The notes under the pieces: generated by a model
Databases searched by the model: none
What the model was told of the DNA's origin: nothing
The model's input: the letters and a program-made list of their open reading frames with translations, nothing else
In this document: one piece after another, positions 6,808 through 15,832 of the stretch
Position numbering within the stretch: position 1 is the stretch's first letter
Layout: the number at the start of each line of letters is the position of its first letter
Source of the DNA: Candidatus Woesearchaeota archaeon
GTDB taxonomy: Archaea > Nanobdellota > Nanobdellia > Woesearchaeales > JAGWAF01
Assembly: GCA_016211165.1 (NCBI GenBank)
Contig: JACQSU010000086.1
Location: 1-35,587, forward strand
Direction of reading: 5' to 3'
Length of the DNA: 35,587 nucleotides
Program-made: the position numbers and the translations under genes

Positions 6808-7917
6808 TTAGGGTATAAAACCGTTTCGACAATCGACGACGTGCACAATCTTGCCAGATGTCGTGCGATGAACCAGTCCACCCATAACAATGCTCACATC
6901 AACACCATGCACTGTCGCGATCCTTTCTCGCAACTGCGCAACCTGCGCAGGCGTGGCATGCGCAACGCACACCACAACCTCATCGTGCACACCATCGGCT
7001 GCATGTCTTAACTCCAAGGAGAATTCAGGATGACCTATCGCGCTCTCGACTAGCGCCGCAAGCGAATCCTTGGAGCAGACATCTCCCCAAATCTTGATCT
7101 GATCATCTGAACGTCCCAGTATCTTGATCAACCGCACAGAACCCTCTGATCGCAACTCGACCCGATCACCAATCAAATACCTCACTATGGGCATCGACTC
7201 ATTCATCAGATCCGTGATGAGCAGGTCCCCCACACCCTCTTTGCTAATCCTGCCGTTGTCATCCCTCACTTCAAGGACGAGGGAACCTCCAAGGACATGA
7301 AACCACCCGTCATCAGCCTGCGATGCGACGATGCCGACCTCGGTCGCAGCATAAAACATCCGAACCCTGGCCGTCGGCACCTTGGAAGAAAAGAACTGCA
7401 TACATTCCCTTGTCACTTTTCCGCCTGTGAGCATAATGAGACGCAATGAGGGCAGGGCATCCACATGCTTAAGAATCTCAAACACGTGCGAGACAAATCC
7501 CACAAGCACTGACACGCCAGCAGACTCAAGCTTAAAACACAGCAGATCCATATTATGCTCTGTAAGCACACCGCAATGAATGATCATCGCAGGAAGCAAA
7601 CGATCAAAACCCACATCAAGAATCACGTTATCCAGAAGACTCCCCACAACATCATCTGCCTTGATTTCCTCCAAGAAGAGTCTGGATCCCTGCGCAATCT
7701 GACTCTCCACAGCTTTGCTTGATAGAAAAATCAACTTATGAGCCCCCTCTGATCCCGACGTGTTGAGCACATAACGCGGACGGACAGGACAGTCAGTAAT
7801 TGACCACGATGCGAGGTGCTCCCTTGTCACAATAGGTATGTCCCCGGATCCATGCCAGGATCTATACTTCGGATGCGCACGCCATTTGCAGGAGATATCC
7901 ACAACATCGGCCATCAT
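6808..7917 (-). CDS. PaaK-like adenylate-forming enzyme
   Basis: A 369-residue member of the ANL (acyl-CoA synthetase/adenylate-forming) superfamily, closest in layout to phenylacetate-CoA ligase/CapK/LuxE-type enzymes. Motifs in order: phosphate-binding loop NTSGSEG (52-58), LTGGK (163-167), YAATEVG (189-195, the adenine-binding A5 motif), YLIGDRV (247-253, with the ribose-binding Asp), GRSDDQIKIWG (268-278, hinge) and RTTSGKI near the C-terminus with the catalytic Lys. It should activate a carboxylate as an acyl-adenylate, then pass it to CoA, an amine or a protein. It is shorter than typical PaaK (about 430) at the N-terminus. It shares a 4-bp ATGA overlap with the BpsA-like gene upstream, so the two are made together. 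The substrate is unknown; a peptide or amino-acid carboxylate would fit the locus. Confidence 0.82.
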   Translation of the reverse strand: MMADVVDISCKWRAHPKYRSWHGSGDIPIVTREHLASWSITDCPVRPRYVLNTSGSEGAHKLIFLSSKAVESQIAQGSRLFLEEIKADDVVGSLLDNVILDVGFDRLLPAMIIHCGVLTEHNMDLLCFKLESAGVSVLVGFVSHVFEILKHVDALPSLRLIMLTGGKVTRECMQFFSSKVPTARVRMFYAATEVGIVASQADDGWFHVLGGSLVLEVRDDNGRISKEGVGDLLITDLMNESMPIVRYLIGDRVELRSEGSVRLIKILGRSDDQIKIWGDVCSKDSLAALVESAIGHPEFSLELRHAADGVHDEVVVCVAHATPAQVAQLRERIATVHGVDVSIVMGGLVHRTTSGKIVHVVDCRNGFIP

Positions 7918-9641
7918 AGACCACCCAAGCGCCTCCTTCGCACATATCTTATCTCGCGAATGAAATCGCGATCCGCCGTGAACCGTAGCGGCTCATCAGC
8001 ATTGTAGATAGCGTCCTCAACCTTCCCTGTTACAAGAGGATGCGCGAACTCCGTCGACAAGAGATGCAAGACCAACTCCTTACGACCAAGCGCTGCCAAA
8101 AGCCATTGATCATTCTGACCGACCGTTATATAGTCCTTGGCAGCAGCTTCTAACGAAGACAAGTCTGGATACTTCTCACGCAAAGCCTTTGGCACATCAT
8201 TCCGACTCGTAACACCCTTTTCCTTGAGCACAAGCCCCATTGCAAATGCCGATTCAATCGCCTCCCCTTCTATTATCCAGGCAGGGTTGCGCGGGGTAAA
8301 CGCGCAAAACACGTGCTTGCCAGGACGTTGACCAATCGCTTCTACAGAACGTGAGAGAAAGAGACGGAATCCTGCACCGGTATAGGGAGGATCAAAACAG
8401 CACACATCCACCATACCTATAAGATCCTGCGGCAAGGGATCGCGCAAGTCATGCACACGCGCACGCACGGGGAGACGATGTGTCGCTGCGACTTCATTGA
8501 TACGAGACACCACACGTGGATCAATATCAAGCACGACAATGTCATCAAACACTCCCTGCGCCGCGAGCAGCAGCGAGAGAAAATCATCATCACCAAGAAC
8601 CAACACCTTTCGCTGCCCCCGAGCGGCCTTTGCAATGTACGCGGCCCTTACCTTTAGATCCTCTTCACACACCCGAAGCTGCGCAAAAGAGCGATCCTCA
8701 ACACAACGCATGTCTGACACATCGATACGCACGGCCTGCGGAGTCCAGTGATGCATGGCATAGAACCTGCCTGCGTCCTCATGGACTATACGATGTTCCA
8801 TAAACATCCGCAACACCCGCGCGACAAGTAAAATTGCCATACCAACATCCTGCGCAATAGACCACACATCCTTGCCATCACAACAATCAAAAATATCAAG
8901 CACATCCTCTGCGCACAATTCCACGGCGCAATGATTCGTCAATTGTCCGGCAACATGCTCGGCTACATCCTTAAGCAGATTCACTGGCCGAAGCTCTTCA
9001 TCACGGATTGAAGCAATTGCTCCCTTGCACACATCCTTCTTTGCGCAGACATGGCATCGGGGCCGTTGTGACCGAGCCTGTGCAACAAGCAATCCAGCAT
9101 CGTGCTGCTCAAGATCCCCGAGCAGACATAACGGAATATTATCTGCAAGAATAACACCTGGAAACAGCGCCATCACAAGCCGCGTCTGCGCAGCAGCAGC
9201 ATCCACAGGAATATACTCATGTTCTGCTACCGGGACCACCTGTGACTGCGCACCTGGATAGAACAAGATGATCCTCTCAATCCCCTGGTTCCTTGCCTTG
9301 CGAACCATCGAATTGAGACGATACACACTTGATGCTACCAAGGGAATGATCAGCACATCAGCAGGGGATATATGCGCCGCTTCCTCTGTTAGCACAGTAT
9401 CAACTAAGACACCCACTGTCACATTCGTTGAGCGCGACACCTTTGAAGGATGCGATGTAATCACGAACGTCTTCTTATCCCTGCTGCAGATAAGCTCCTG
9501 GATGGTATCCCATTGCGGATGATCTGTTGGCTCGGCACCAGCGATGAGCACCAAACCTTGCATACCGGAGATCCCATCCCTAATCTGATCAAGCCCCACA
9601 AACACATCACCATCACGCAACCTACAGAACACAGCCTCCAT
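7914..9641 (-). CDS. Degenerate radical-SAM domain fused to BpsA-like enzyme
   Basis: A 575-residue fusion. Residues 1-215 look like a radical SAM barrel that has lost the Fe-S site. AGAEPTDHP (34-42) aligns with the usual GGEPTxHP, FVITSHP (59-65) with the VTNG strand and NIPLCLLG (168-175) with the end of the barrel. There is a SPASM-like C196-x2-C199-x5-C205-KG motif, but no CxxxCxxC at the N-terminus. Residues about 235-575 match BpsA (DUF43), the branched-chain polyamine synthase: a winged-helix part (240-300), then LGDDDF (349-354), the acidic strand VLDIDP (370-375) and FDPPYTGAG (417-424). BpsA transfers aminopropyl groups from decarboxylated SAM to an amine, classically spermidine. 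It is the first gene of its operon, with a leaderless-type promoter. The acceptor may be a polyamine or a peptide. Confidence 0.8.
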   Translation of the reverse strand: MEAVFCRLRDGDVFVGLDQIRDGISGMQGLVLIAGAEPTDHPQWDTIQELICSRDKKTFVITSHPSKVSRSTNVTVGVLVDTVLTEEAAHISPADVLIIPLVASSVYRLNSMVRKARNQGIERIILFYPGAQSQVVPVAEHEYIPVDAAAAQTRLVMALFPGVILADNIPLCLLGDLEQHDAGLLVAQARSQRPRCHVCAKKDVCKGAIASIRDEELRPVNLLKDVAEHVAGQLTNHCAVELCAEDVLDIFDCCDGKDVWSIAQDVGMAILLVARVLRMFMEHRIVHEDAGRFYAMHHWTPQAVRIDVSDMRCVEDRSFAQLRVCEEDLKVRAAYIAKAARGQRKVLVLGDDDFLSLLLAAQGVFDDIVVLDIDPRVVSRINEVAATHRLPVRARVHDLRDPLPQDLIGMVDVCCFDPPYTGAGFRLFLSRSVEAIGQRPGKHVFCAFTPRNPAWIIEGEAIESAFAMGLVLKEKGVTSRNDVPKALREKYPDLSSLEAAAKDYITVGQNDQWLLAALGRKELVLHLLSTEFAHPLVTGKVEDAIYNADEPLRFTADRDFIREIRYVRRRRLGGL

Positions 9642-9660
9642 TATCGTGAGGTTGCGCCAT

Positions 9661-9669
9661 GATATAAAT
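9661..9669 (-). promoter_or_regulatory. TATA box of the - strand operon
   Basis: Read on the - strand this is atttatatc, centred 23-25 bp upstream of the ATG at 9641, which suggests a leaderless transcript. The sequence is nearly symmetric and could also serve the divergent + strand gene at 9791. Confidence 0.55.
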
Positions 9670-9677
9670 GCTTTTTG

Positions 9678-9702
9678 AACTTCCTCACTTCGTTCGGAAG
9701 TT
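9678..9702 (+). repeat. Inverted repeat in the divergent promoter region
   Basis: AACTTCC (9678-9684) and GGAAGTT (9696-9702) form a 7-bp stem around an 11-nt spacer, between the two TATA-like boxes of the divergent genes. It could be an operator or an RNA hairpin. Its function is not shown by sequence. Confidence 0.45.
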
Positions 9703-9707
9703 AAACC

Positions 9708-9716
9708 TTTTTATAG
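9708..9716 (+). promoter_or_regulatory. TATA box of the surface-protein block
   Basis: tttttatag precedes the ATG at 9791 by about 78 bp, so transcription should start near 9737. This gene therefore has a leader of about 50 nt, unlike most others here. Confidence 0.45.
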
Positions 9717-9729
9717 CTACAAAAACAGG

Positions 9730-9776
9730 AGGATGTTTGAAAAAGTCGGTCTATGGCCACATTTTTTCAACATCCT
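9730..9776 (+). repeat. Cistron-start hairpin, copy 1 (untranslated)
   Basis: The left arm aggatgtttgaaaaa (9730-9744) is complementary to ttttttcaacatcct (9762-9776), with a one-base bulge. The tip region gtcggtctatggccaca resembles the cores of copies 2-5. The hairpin ends just before a GAGG ribosome binding site (9780-9783) and the ATG at 9791. It is the only copy outside coding sequence. Confidence 0.7.
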
Positions 9777-9790
9777 AAGAGGAGTGTATT

Positions 9791-12760
9791 ATGCAACAAT
9801 CCATTGCTGTGATCACAATTATCCTGGTGCTCATCCTTGTTGCGTCCCCAACATTTGCACAAAGCGGCGTTCTCAAACTCCTCTTTCCTGACCAAACCAC
9901 GGAAGCCATCGTCACAGACGAATGCGCAGGCACAGGCAAATGCTGCATCCCCACAGCCATCGCAGACAAGGTCTGCACAAGCGAAGGCACGTACATCCTC
10001 AACTTCAAATACACAGGAGACGTACAGAGCGCAGGCGAAGTCCTCAAAAACGCCCACGCCGTCAACTGGGATACGGAGCAATACTGCAAAGGCACGGAGA
10101 GCACGGATGTGCTATGCTTCCAAAACAAAAGCGTAAACTTCTCATCTGTATCAGGGAAGTGCTGCGGAGCACGCCCCAGCAGGGACTGCGGACTGCGCAG
10201 CGGCACAGAAGTCTGCGTCAACCCCACCAAAGAACCAGAACACTGGGAACTCATGCACCTTGCAGAAAACCACGGAGATATCATCGATGTCGACTGCGCG
10301 CAAACACAACTCGTAAGCGATGGAACTGAATTCTACGGATGTGGACTCTACCAAGGCATCGCGACACAGCATCCCACGTTCGATCTTTTGGAAGTCACCA
10401 GAAGTGGCGTTGACCAATACCAAAAGCACGGCTACCTGTGCGCAGAACCAGACCCTGGAAACAACAACACCCACCCGGAAATCATCGAATGCCTCGGCGA
10501 CGGACGATCATACAACCAAAAACAAGGAAACATCGGACAGATCGGAGAAGCACACCAACGCGGCGAACTCTTCTTTGCCCAACTTGGCCGCGACGATGTC
10601 ATCCAAACCGGAGCCCTTGGCAACTTTAATGGCGCAAGCGGCAAACTCATTGTTAAACTCAACAACACCTGGGCAGGGTCAGAAGACCTTACCAGAGTCA
10701 TCTTCTTTGCAGAAGCGGACCTTGACACATACATCTCCATAGAAAAAAGCAAGAACAAACTCACCTGCAATGCAGTCAATGGGGGAAGCAGTATCAAAAC
10801 AACATTTGACATTAGCAGTCTTACACCATCACCGCAAAGCGGCATTATCCACACGATTATCCTCACGTGGAACACCAATGGCCAATTCATCTGCTCCTTT
10901 GATGGAGTATCACAAACCAAAACAGGATACAACGCCATCAATGTCAGAGAACTCTTTGTCAACACAGGACCCCGAGGAGCCCAAGGATCGCAATCACCCA
11001 TGCGCGCGCGCATCTCAAAAGACGCGAATGCGCCCATACTCTACTGCACCAAGGATGCCCAATGGGTCAAGGACCTTGACACAAAGGACTCGATTACGTG
11101 CCGCGCTGCAGGCCTTCGCTGGACAGGAAGCAAGTGCTGCTCTGAAGACGAAGACCTGCCAGGCGAATCCTACAATGACAAAGACCCCCCAAACTACAAT
11201 GACCAAGAAAGCGGCGCCTGCTTTAAATCCGCGCATGTCGCCAATGGATTCCTCGTCCCACAAACCAATGACACGGTCCTTGCGATCCTCGGAGAATTCT
11301 ACGGATGTCAACTCAACGAGACCGCACCACACTTTCTTGCACTCACTGACACCCACACAGGAAAACCCCTTATCAATACCACCAATAGGTGCACACTCGC
11401 CTATAATGCAACACGAAATGTCAACGTGAACTACTACTGCTCATTCCGCAACAACTGGACACGCACGCTTAAACAGGATCAGTTGTTCCCACGAAGCGTC
11501 GCACCTGAAGTTCGCTCCGTCCTGAATCCCGCACAAAACCGCAGCGCCATCGACACAGAATGCTGCCCACAACAACAATGCTGGAGCGGCATTGCCTGCG
11601 TGAACGACCAACGAAACGACCCAAATCCTCGAAACACCATCAAAGGATTCCGCTGCATCGGAGGCAACTGGACCACGATGACACCAAAACACACCTTTGA
11701 TGACCGTGTCTTCGGATTCTGCCCACGCAACGAACAATGCCTTGTCAACCCAAGCGCAAACGCATCTGCAAACGACCTACCACACGCCATTAGCTTTGCA
11801 CATCCGGAACGAGGACCCATCTGCATCACTAATGGGCAATACATCCTTCAATCAATCACTCGTGGCGATGCCACGCAGAGCACATCAACATACTGCAACA
11901 ATGGGTCATGGACCAGCAGAACCAATATCCTCGCATCATACCTTGCAAGCATCGGAGAAACCCAAGCACCCAACAACTACGCACTCTTCTGCGACCGATT
12001 CCGCAACACACTCAATTTCTTTGAATACCGAGCACTCCCGGACGCCAACTTTGTGTCGCACTACATGGACGCAACATGCACAGGGCCTGACAAAACACCA
12101 ACCCCCTGCGTCAACGAATTCTGCGTCCTCAAATACGGAGACAAGGTCGCCTGGGGAACCACACTTAACAAACCCATCAACGACTCAAGAGAGGGATTTC
12201 TTAATGCCGTTGGAAAACCAGTCACGCACTGTGACAACGCACTGCAAGACGACGCACAATTCCACGCCTGCGGCGCAAACATGTGGCACAACAATGCCCT
12301 GGGAGCCATCATCCACCTTCCCACAGGAGCAGTGCCAGGCATCACAACTACCGAAGCCCTAACCGCCGGCGCAGCATACATCGAGGCGCGCATGCAAGCC
12401 ATTGACACATTCATGGAATCCGCAACACTTGCAGACTTTCGAACCTTCATCCTAAGCACCCACATGTTCGAAAACCTCTATATCAACCGCGCAGGCCAAA
12501 AAGACCTTTTTGCGTTTTTGCAAACAAACAGAGTCAATGGCACACCCATCGACTACCTTGCCGCACGCTACATGGGAATCAATATCACCGACCCACGCGG
12601 CGTGTCGGGCTGCGACCTTATCAGAAACCGCATCACCGTCGATTTAGCCAAAGACTGCAAAACTGTGGGCACAACAAACACCTTTGTCGGCGTACAAACA
12701 CCAGGAGAAGGAAACCTAAGAATTATATGGCAGGACTTCACAGCAAAACTACGCAAATAA
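9791..12760 (+). CDS. Large Cys-rich secreted protein with ConA-like domain
   Basis: A 989-residue exported protein. A Sec signal peptide at 1-23 (IAVITIILVLILVASPTFA) is followed by a Cys-rich region with many CC and CxxC pairs (TGKCCIP, GKCCGARPS, SKCCSED, TECCPQQQCW). Residues about 256-410 look like a concanavalin/LamG-type beta-sandwich (GKLIVKLNNTWAGSEDLTRV, then IILTWN and FICSFDG). Many NxT/NxS sequons point to an external, glycosylated protein. The C-terminal half holds CVNEFCVLKYGDKVAWG. The protein at 17989 is a full-length paralogue with the same order of motifs. There is no C-terminal membrane anchor. It starts a run of surface genes and is preceded by a hairpin and an SD site. 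Probably an extracellular structural or adhesive protein held by disulfides; no enzyme motif is seen. Confidence 0.78.
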   Translation: MQQSIAVITIILVLILVASPTFAQSGVLKLLFPDQTTEAIVTDECAGTGKCCIPTAIADKVCTSEGTYILNFKYTGDVQSAGEVLKNAHAVNWDTEQYCKGTESTDVLCFQNKSVNFSSVSGKCCGARPSRDCGLRSGTEVCVNPTKEPEHWELMHLAENHGDIIDVDCAQTQLVSDGTEFYGCGLYQGIATQHPTFDLLEVTRSGVDQYQKHGYLCAEPDPGNNNTHPEIIECLGDGRSYNQKQGNIGQIGEAHQRGELFFAQLGRDDVIQTGALGNFNGASGKLIVKLNNTWAGSEDLTRVIFFAEADLDTYISIEKSKNKLTCNAVNGGSSIKTTFDISSLTPSPQSGIIHTIILTWNTNGQFICSFDGVSQTKTGYNAINVRELFVNTGPRGAQGSQSPMRARISKDANAPILYCTKDAQWVKDLDTKDSITCRAAGLRWTGSKCCSEDEDLPGESYNDKDPPNYNDQESGACFKSAHVANGFLVPQTNDTVLAILGEFYGCQLNETAPHFLALTDTHTGKPLINTTNRCTLAYNATRNVNVNYYCSFRNNWTRTLKQDQLFPRSVAPEVRSVLNPAQNRSAIDTECCPQQQCWSGIACVNDQRNDPNPRNTIKGFRCIGGNWTTMTPKHTFDDRVFGFCPRNEQCLVNPSANASANDLPHAISFAHPERGPICITNGQYILQSITRGDATQSTSTYCNNGSWTSRTNILASYLASIGETQAPNNYALFCDRFRNTLNFFEYRALPDANFVSHYMDATCTGPDKTPTPCVNEFCVLKYGDKVAWGTTLNKPINDSREGFLNAVGKPVTHCDNALQDDAQFHACGANMWHNNALGAIIHLPTGAVPGITTTEALTAGAAYIEARMQAIDTFMESATLADFRTFILSTHMFENLYINRAGQKDLFAFLQTNRVNGTPIDYLAARYMGINITDPRGVSGCDLIRNRITVDLAKDCKTVGTTNTFVGVQTPGEGNLRIIWQDFTAKLRK

Positions 12761-12761
12761 C

Positions 12762-13577
12762 ATGACACAACCACAACCAGCAAGGAAACCATCAGTCGAT
12801 GAGTACATCACCAATCTCAAAACCGGAGGATGGACCAATTCTGATGCGTTACGAAAAGCAATCAGCGAAGGATACGGTAATGAAATTATTACCACCATAC
12901 GCAACGATCATGCGCACATAGTCACGCGCAACATCCTCATTGGCCTATGCATGCTCTTCGCTGCAATTCTCATAGGACTCACATTTACAAGACCAGGAAC
13001 CCCTGCCTATGACCTCACCTACCAAGCCACCCAAACACTCAACCTTGCGCCATGCCTTGCCTTGCAAGACCCAGGAGAGAGAACCCACTGCATCGAATCG
13101 GTAAGCGCAGCAGCCCAACGGATCCTATCACACTCGCAAAGCGATTTACACGCACGAACCCTTGCAAGCACAGTCCTTGCAGCAACAACAGAACCCAACC
13201 GATGCGAGACACTAGAAGCAACACTTCGAACCACATGCACAGACCAGTCATCATATTGGCGCGCCATCATCAGCGGCGACACATCATCATGCTCGAGCCT
13301 TAGTGATACACCTGCGCGCACGGCGTGCGTCATCGAAACACTCCAACGACACGATCCAGCACAAGCAGCACAACTCGCCGCATCATACGAAGAAGCGCTC
13401 ACCACTGCGCTCCAAGGCCGCAACCCCTCCTTATGCAACCAACTAGGCCAGAAGGATCTTGTGACGCAATGCACGATCGCAGCATCCTTTCAGCTCGCCA
13501 CGACAACACAGGACCCCATCCACTGCCAATCGATCTCCGATGATACCATTCGAGCACAGTGCACAATGCTCACTTGA
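12762..13577 (+). CDS. Membrane-anchored Cys-pair repeat protein
   Basis: A 271-residue protein starting 1 bp after the previous stop. A cytoplasmic part of about 45 residues (with VDEYITNLKTGGWTNSDALR, like the N-terminal helices of some archaeal membrane proteins) leads to a membrane helix at about 52-69 (ILIGLCMLFAAILIGLTF). The outer part is built from helical units with paired Cys: APCLALQDPGERTHC, NRCETLEATLRTTC, SSCSSLSDTPARTAC, SLCNQLGQKDLVTQC and IHCQSISDDTIRAQC. This is the same design as the 226-residue protein at 6114-6794. The family is not known to me. The spacing suggests disulfide-linked helical hairpins outside the cell, perhaps supporting the large Cys-rich neighbour. Confidence 0.75.
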   Translation: MTQPQPARKPSVDEYITNLKTGGWTNSDALRKAISEGYGNEIITTIRNDHAHIVTRNILIGLCMLFAAILIGLTFTRPGTPAYDLTYQATQTLNLAPCLALQDPGERTHCIESVSAAAQRILSHSQSDLHARTLASTVLAATTEPNRCETLEATLRTTCTDQSSYWRAIISGDTSSCSSLSDTPARTACVIETLQRHDPAQAAQLAASYEEALTTALQGRNPSLCNQLGQKDLVTQCTIAASFQLATTTQDPIHCQSISDDTIRAQCTMLT

Positions 13578-13593
13578 TAGCGCCACGCTACAC

Positions 13594-13604
13594 TTTTATA
13601 TATC
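13594..13604 (+). promoter_or_regulatory. TATA box for the beta-helix gene
   Basis: ttttatatatc is centred about 27 bp before the ATG at 13626, so the transcript should be leaderless. Confidence 0.55.
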
Positions 13605-13625
13605 ATCTGCACCATAATCGACCTG

Positions 13626-15806
13626 ATGAAGACACCCCTGCTTTTCCGAATTCTGGTCGTCTTGTGCTTTCTTGCAGCCGTCTTCAACTCCCCTGGTTCT
13701 GCTACACCCAGCTCCGGATGCCAAATCCTTCATCGCAACCTCATACTCACCCACAACCTCACATCCAATGGCACCTGTTTTACCATCGGAGCAAACGGAG
13801 TGACGCTTGATTGCGCAGGGTTTACGATTCGCGGCAATGCAAGTGATGTGCTCATTAATATCTCGCGCAAACATGGTGTTATCGTCAAGAATTGCCGCTT
13901 TGCTAATGCGAGCATCAGTGTTCTTATGGAGGATGTGAATAACAGCCTTATCAATAACGTGACTCATGACACCATCCGATATCTTGGAACCATCACCCCG
14001 GACTGGAATAGAATCTCACGCAACACCACTATCGCCAACAGTGATAACTTCATCCTCTACAAACCGAACAATGGCGATGCCAGCAGTCTTGTCCTTGAGA
14101 ACAACACCAATATGGGATTCCAACGGGCGACGTTTAGCTCTTTTAATAACAACACGATCATTAGAGCGGAGTCCCTACACGGAAACCTCGGAACCTCATC
14201 TCGTTTTACCAACAACCACATCAGCGGAATCCACACCACGTTTAGCAACTCCATGACATTTATCAACAACACCTTCACCAACACATCCTTGACAGGCATT
14301 GGACTCACTGGAGCGAGCGCAGACATCATTTTCATCAACAATGACGTACGAAATGTTCCCCGATTCTGGCACATCGGCGGGGGCGGATTCGCAGCCAATC
14401 ATCGCATTATTGGCAACACATTCTATAATATCAGTCTTGCATTAGCCTACCCTGGCTACGGACCTGCGACAAACACCATCATCGTCAATAACAAATTCCT
14501 TAGCATCGGCACCGCCATCATCCTCAACAATGCCAGGCACAATGTCCACCTCCTCAATAATACCTTCAACGCCACCTACAGTGCGATTAACCTTGGCACC
14601 ACTGCCCCTAATCACAACGCAGTCATTGCGAATAACACATTCAATACAACAGAATATGGAATACAATTCTTTGGTACGAGCAATAATACCCACATCCTGG
14701 GAAATACATGGCTTGCAGGAAGCACCGGCATTCTTTTGAGCAGCACAACACAAGGAGCAAGCGCCAACAACACCCTTATCAGAGGAAATACGTTTAGGAC
14801 AACCACTACCCCTATTAGCCTCACCACGCTTGGAGCCAGCGGACAAAGCGCAGCAGTCCTTCGCATCATCGACACTCTGATGCTAAGCACGGGAAGCGGC
14901 ATATCACTCACTGGAGCAGAAAGCCCTTACATCAACAACAATACAGCGAACGCAACAACTTCAACCACACCGACCATTGCGCTCTTCAACGCGACACAAG
15001 GCATAGTCTCCAATAACACCATTAACAACGCGAGGCATAGCGTCAGGCTCATCACTTCGCGGGCGACCCTCCAAGACAACCTACTGGTGGACACACCCCT
15101 TGGAGTTGTTATTAACGACACCGGCTGGCCAGCAGGAGAATACACCATTGACAACACCACATTCCTCACACCCCCACGAGAATCCATCCACATCAGCGAC
15201 ACACTCAATGTCACCATCACCGGCCCCCTGCCTGCAAATATCACCATCCAAAACAGCACCACAACACGCATCACCTTAACCAGCCCCCTCCACGCGCACA
15301 CACGCCACCTCTCTGATATTATCAGCCTCACCAACAATCTCGCGTATCTAAACAGCACACTTGCACCTGAATGGAACACCAGCGCACGCATCTCCCTGCA
15401 CAACCTTAACTTCCTTGACCCACAACCCTACATACGCTTCCTTGACTATGGATCATTCCACAACTGCCCCCCAATGATATGCACCACACTCACGCGGGAC
15501 CCTCTCACAAATACATACCACCTTGACGTCAACCACTTTACCACCTACACCATAGGCGAAGGACAACTCCCCCAACCCATCCCTGCATCGGCACTTCCCG
15601 CGCCATCAGAAAACATCTGTTGCTGCAATTCCCAAGGACTCGCACAGAAGCCAAGCGTACTCTTCTCCGGAGCAGCATTTCCACTTGGATGTGACACTGC
15701 AGCGGAATTTGTAGAACATCCCCCACCAATCGCTAGCCTTGATATCGATTTCTCCACTGCATGCACCACCGTATGCATGGAAGACGCAATCCAACAATAC
15801 ATATAA
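13626..15806 (+). CDS. Secreted NosD-like beta-helix protein with ICCCN tail
   Basis: A 726-residue exported protein. The signal peptide (1-26) is followed by a long run (about 35-490) of parallel beta-helix repeats rich in NNTF, NNTI and SNNT turns, as in NosD/PbH1-type right-handed beta-helix proteins. It opens with the familiar NGTCFTIGANGVTLDCAG motif. Such proteins bind or modify polysaccharide or act as passive surface scaffolds; no catalytic residues can be assigned. Residues about 490-640 look like beta-sandwich. The last ~60 residues form a Cys module (ENICCCNSQGLAQKPSVLFS and onward) that recurs at the N-terminus of the 1949-residue protein at 22349. It has its own TATA box. Confidence 0.8.
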   Translation: MKTPLLFRILVVLCFLAAVFNSPGSATPSSGCQILHRNLILTHNLTSNGTCFTIGANGVTLDCAGFTIRGNASDVLINISRKHGVIVKNCRFANASISVLMEDVNNSLINNVTHDTIRYLGTITPDWNRISRNTTIANSDNFILYKPNNGDASSLVLENNTNMGFQRATFSSFNNNTIIRAESLHGNLGTSSRFTNNHISGIHTTFSNSMTFINNTFTNTSLTGIGLTGASADIIFINNDVRNVPRFWHIGGGGFAANHRIIGNTFYNISLALAYPGYGPATNTIIVNNKFLSIGTAIILNNARHNVHLLNNTFNATYSAINLGTTAPNHNAVIANNTFNTTEYGIQFFGTSNNTHILGNTWLAGSTGILLSSTTQGASANNTLIRGNTFRTTTTPISLTTLGASGQSAAVLRIIDTLMLSTGSGISLTGAESPYINNNTANATTSTTPTIALFNATQGIVSNNTINNARHSVRLITSRATLQDNLLVDTPLGVVINDTGWPAGEYTIDNTTFLTPPRESIHISDTLNVTITGPLPANITIQNSTTTRITLTSPLHAHTRHLSDIISLTNNLAYLNSTLAPEWNTSARISLHNLNFLDPQPYIRFLDYGSFHNCPPMICTTLTRDPLTNTYHLDVNHFTTYTIGEGQLPQPIPASALPAPSENICCCNSQGLAQKPSVLFSGAAFPLGCDTAAEFVEHPPPIASLDIDFSTACTTVCMEDAIQQYI

Positions 15807-15807
15807 A
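15799..15807 (+). promoter_or_regulatory. TATA box for the first pilin-like ~450-residue gene
   Basis: acatataaa overlaps the preceding stop and lies about 30 bp before the ATG at 15833. This supports that start over the in-frame ATG at 15761, which is inside the previous gene. Confidence 0.5.
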
Positions 15808-15832
15808 CCCGAATCTAGCAGTTCACACCCCA

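Noticed and set aside
6795-6890. Upstream in-frame start for the Cys-pair membrane protein
   Set aside because: It would overlap the adenylate-forming gene by 80 bp and ignore the AGGAGGG site placed directly before the ATG at 6794.
10432-11037. Long antisense reading frame within the 989-residue gene
   Set aside because: It lacks any start context or recognisable protein features and lies opposite a strongly supported gene; it is a shadow of the Cys/Thr-rich coding strand.
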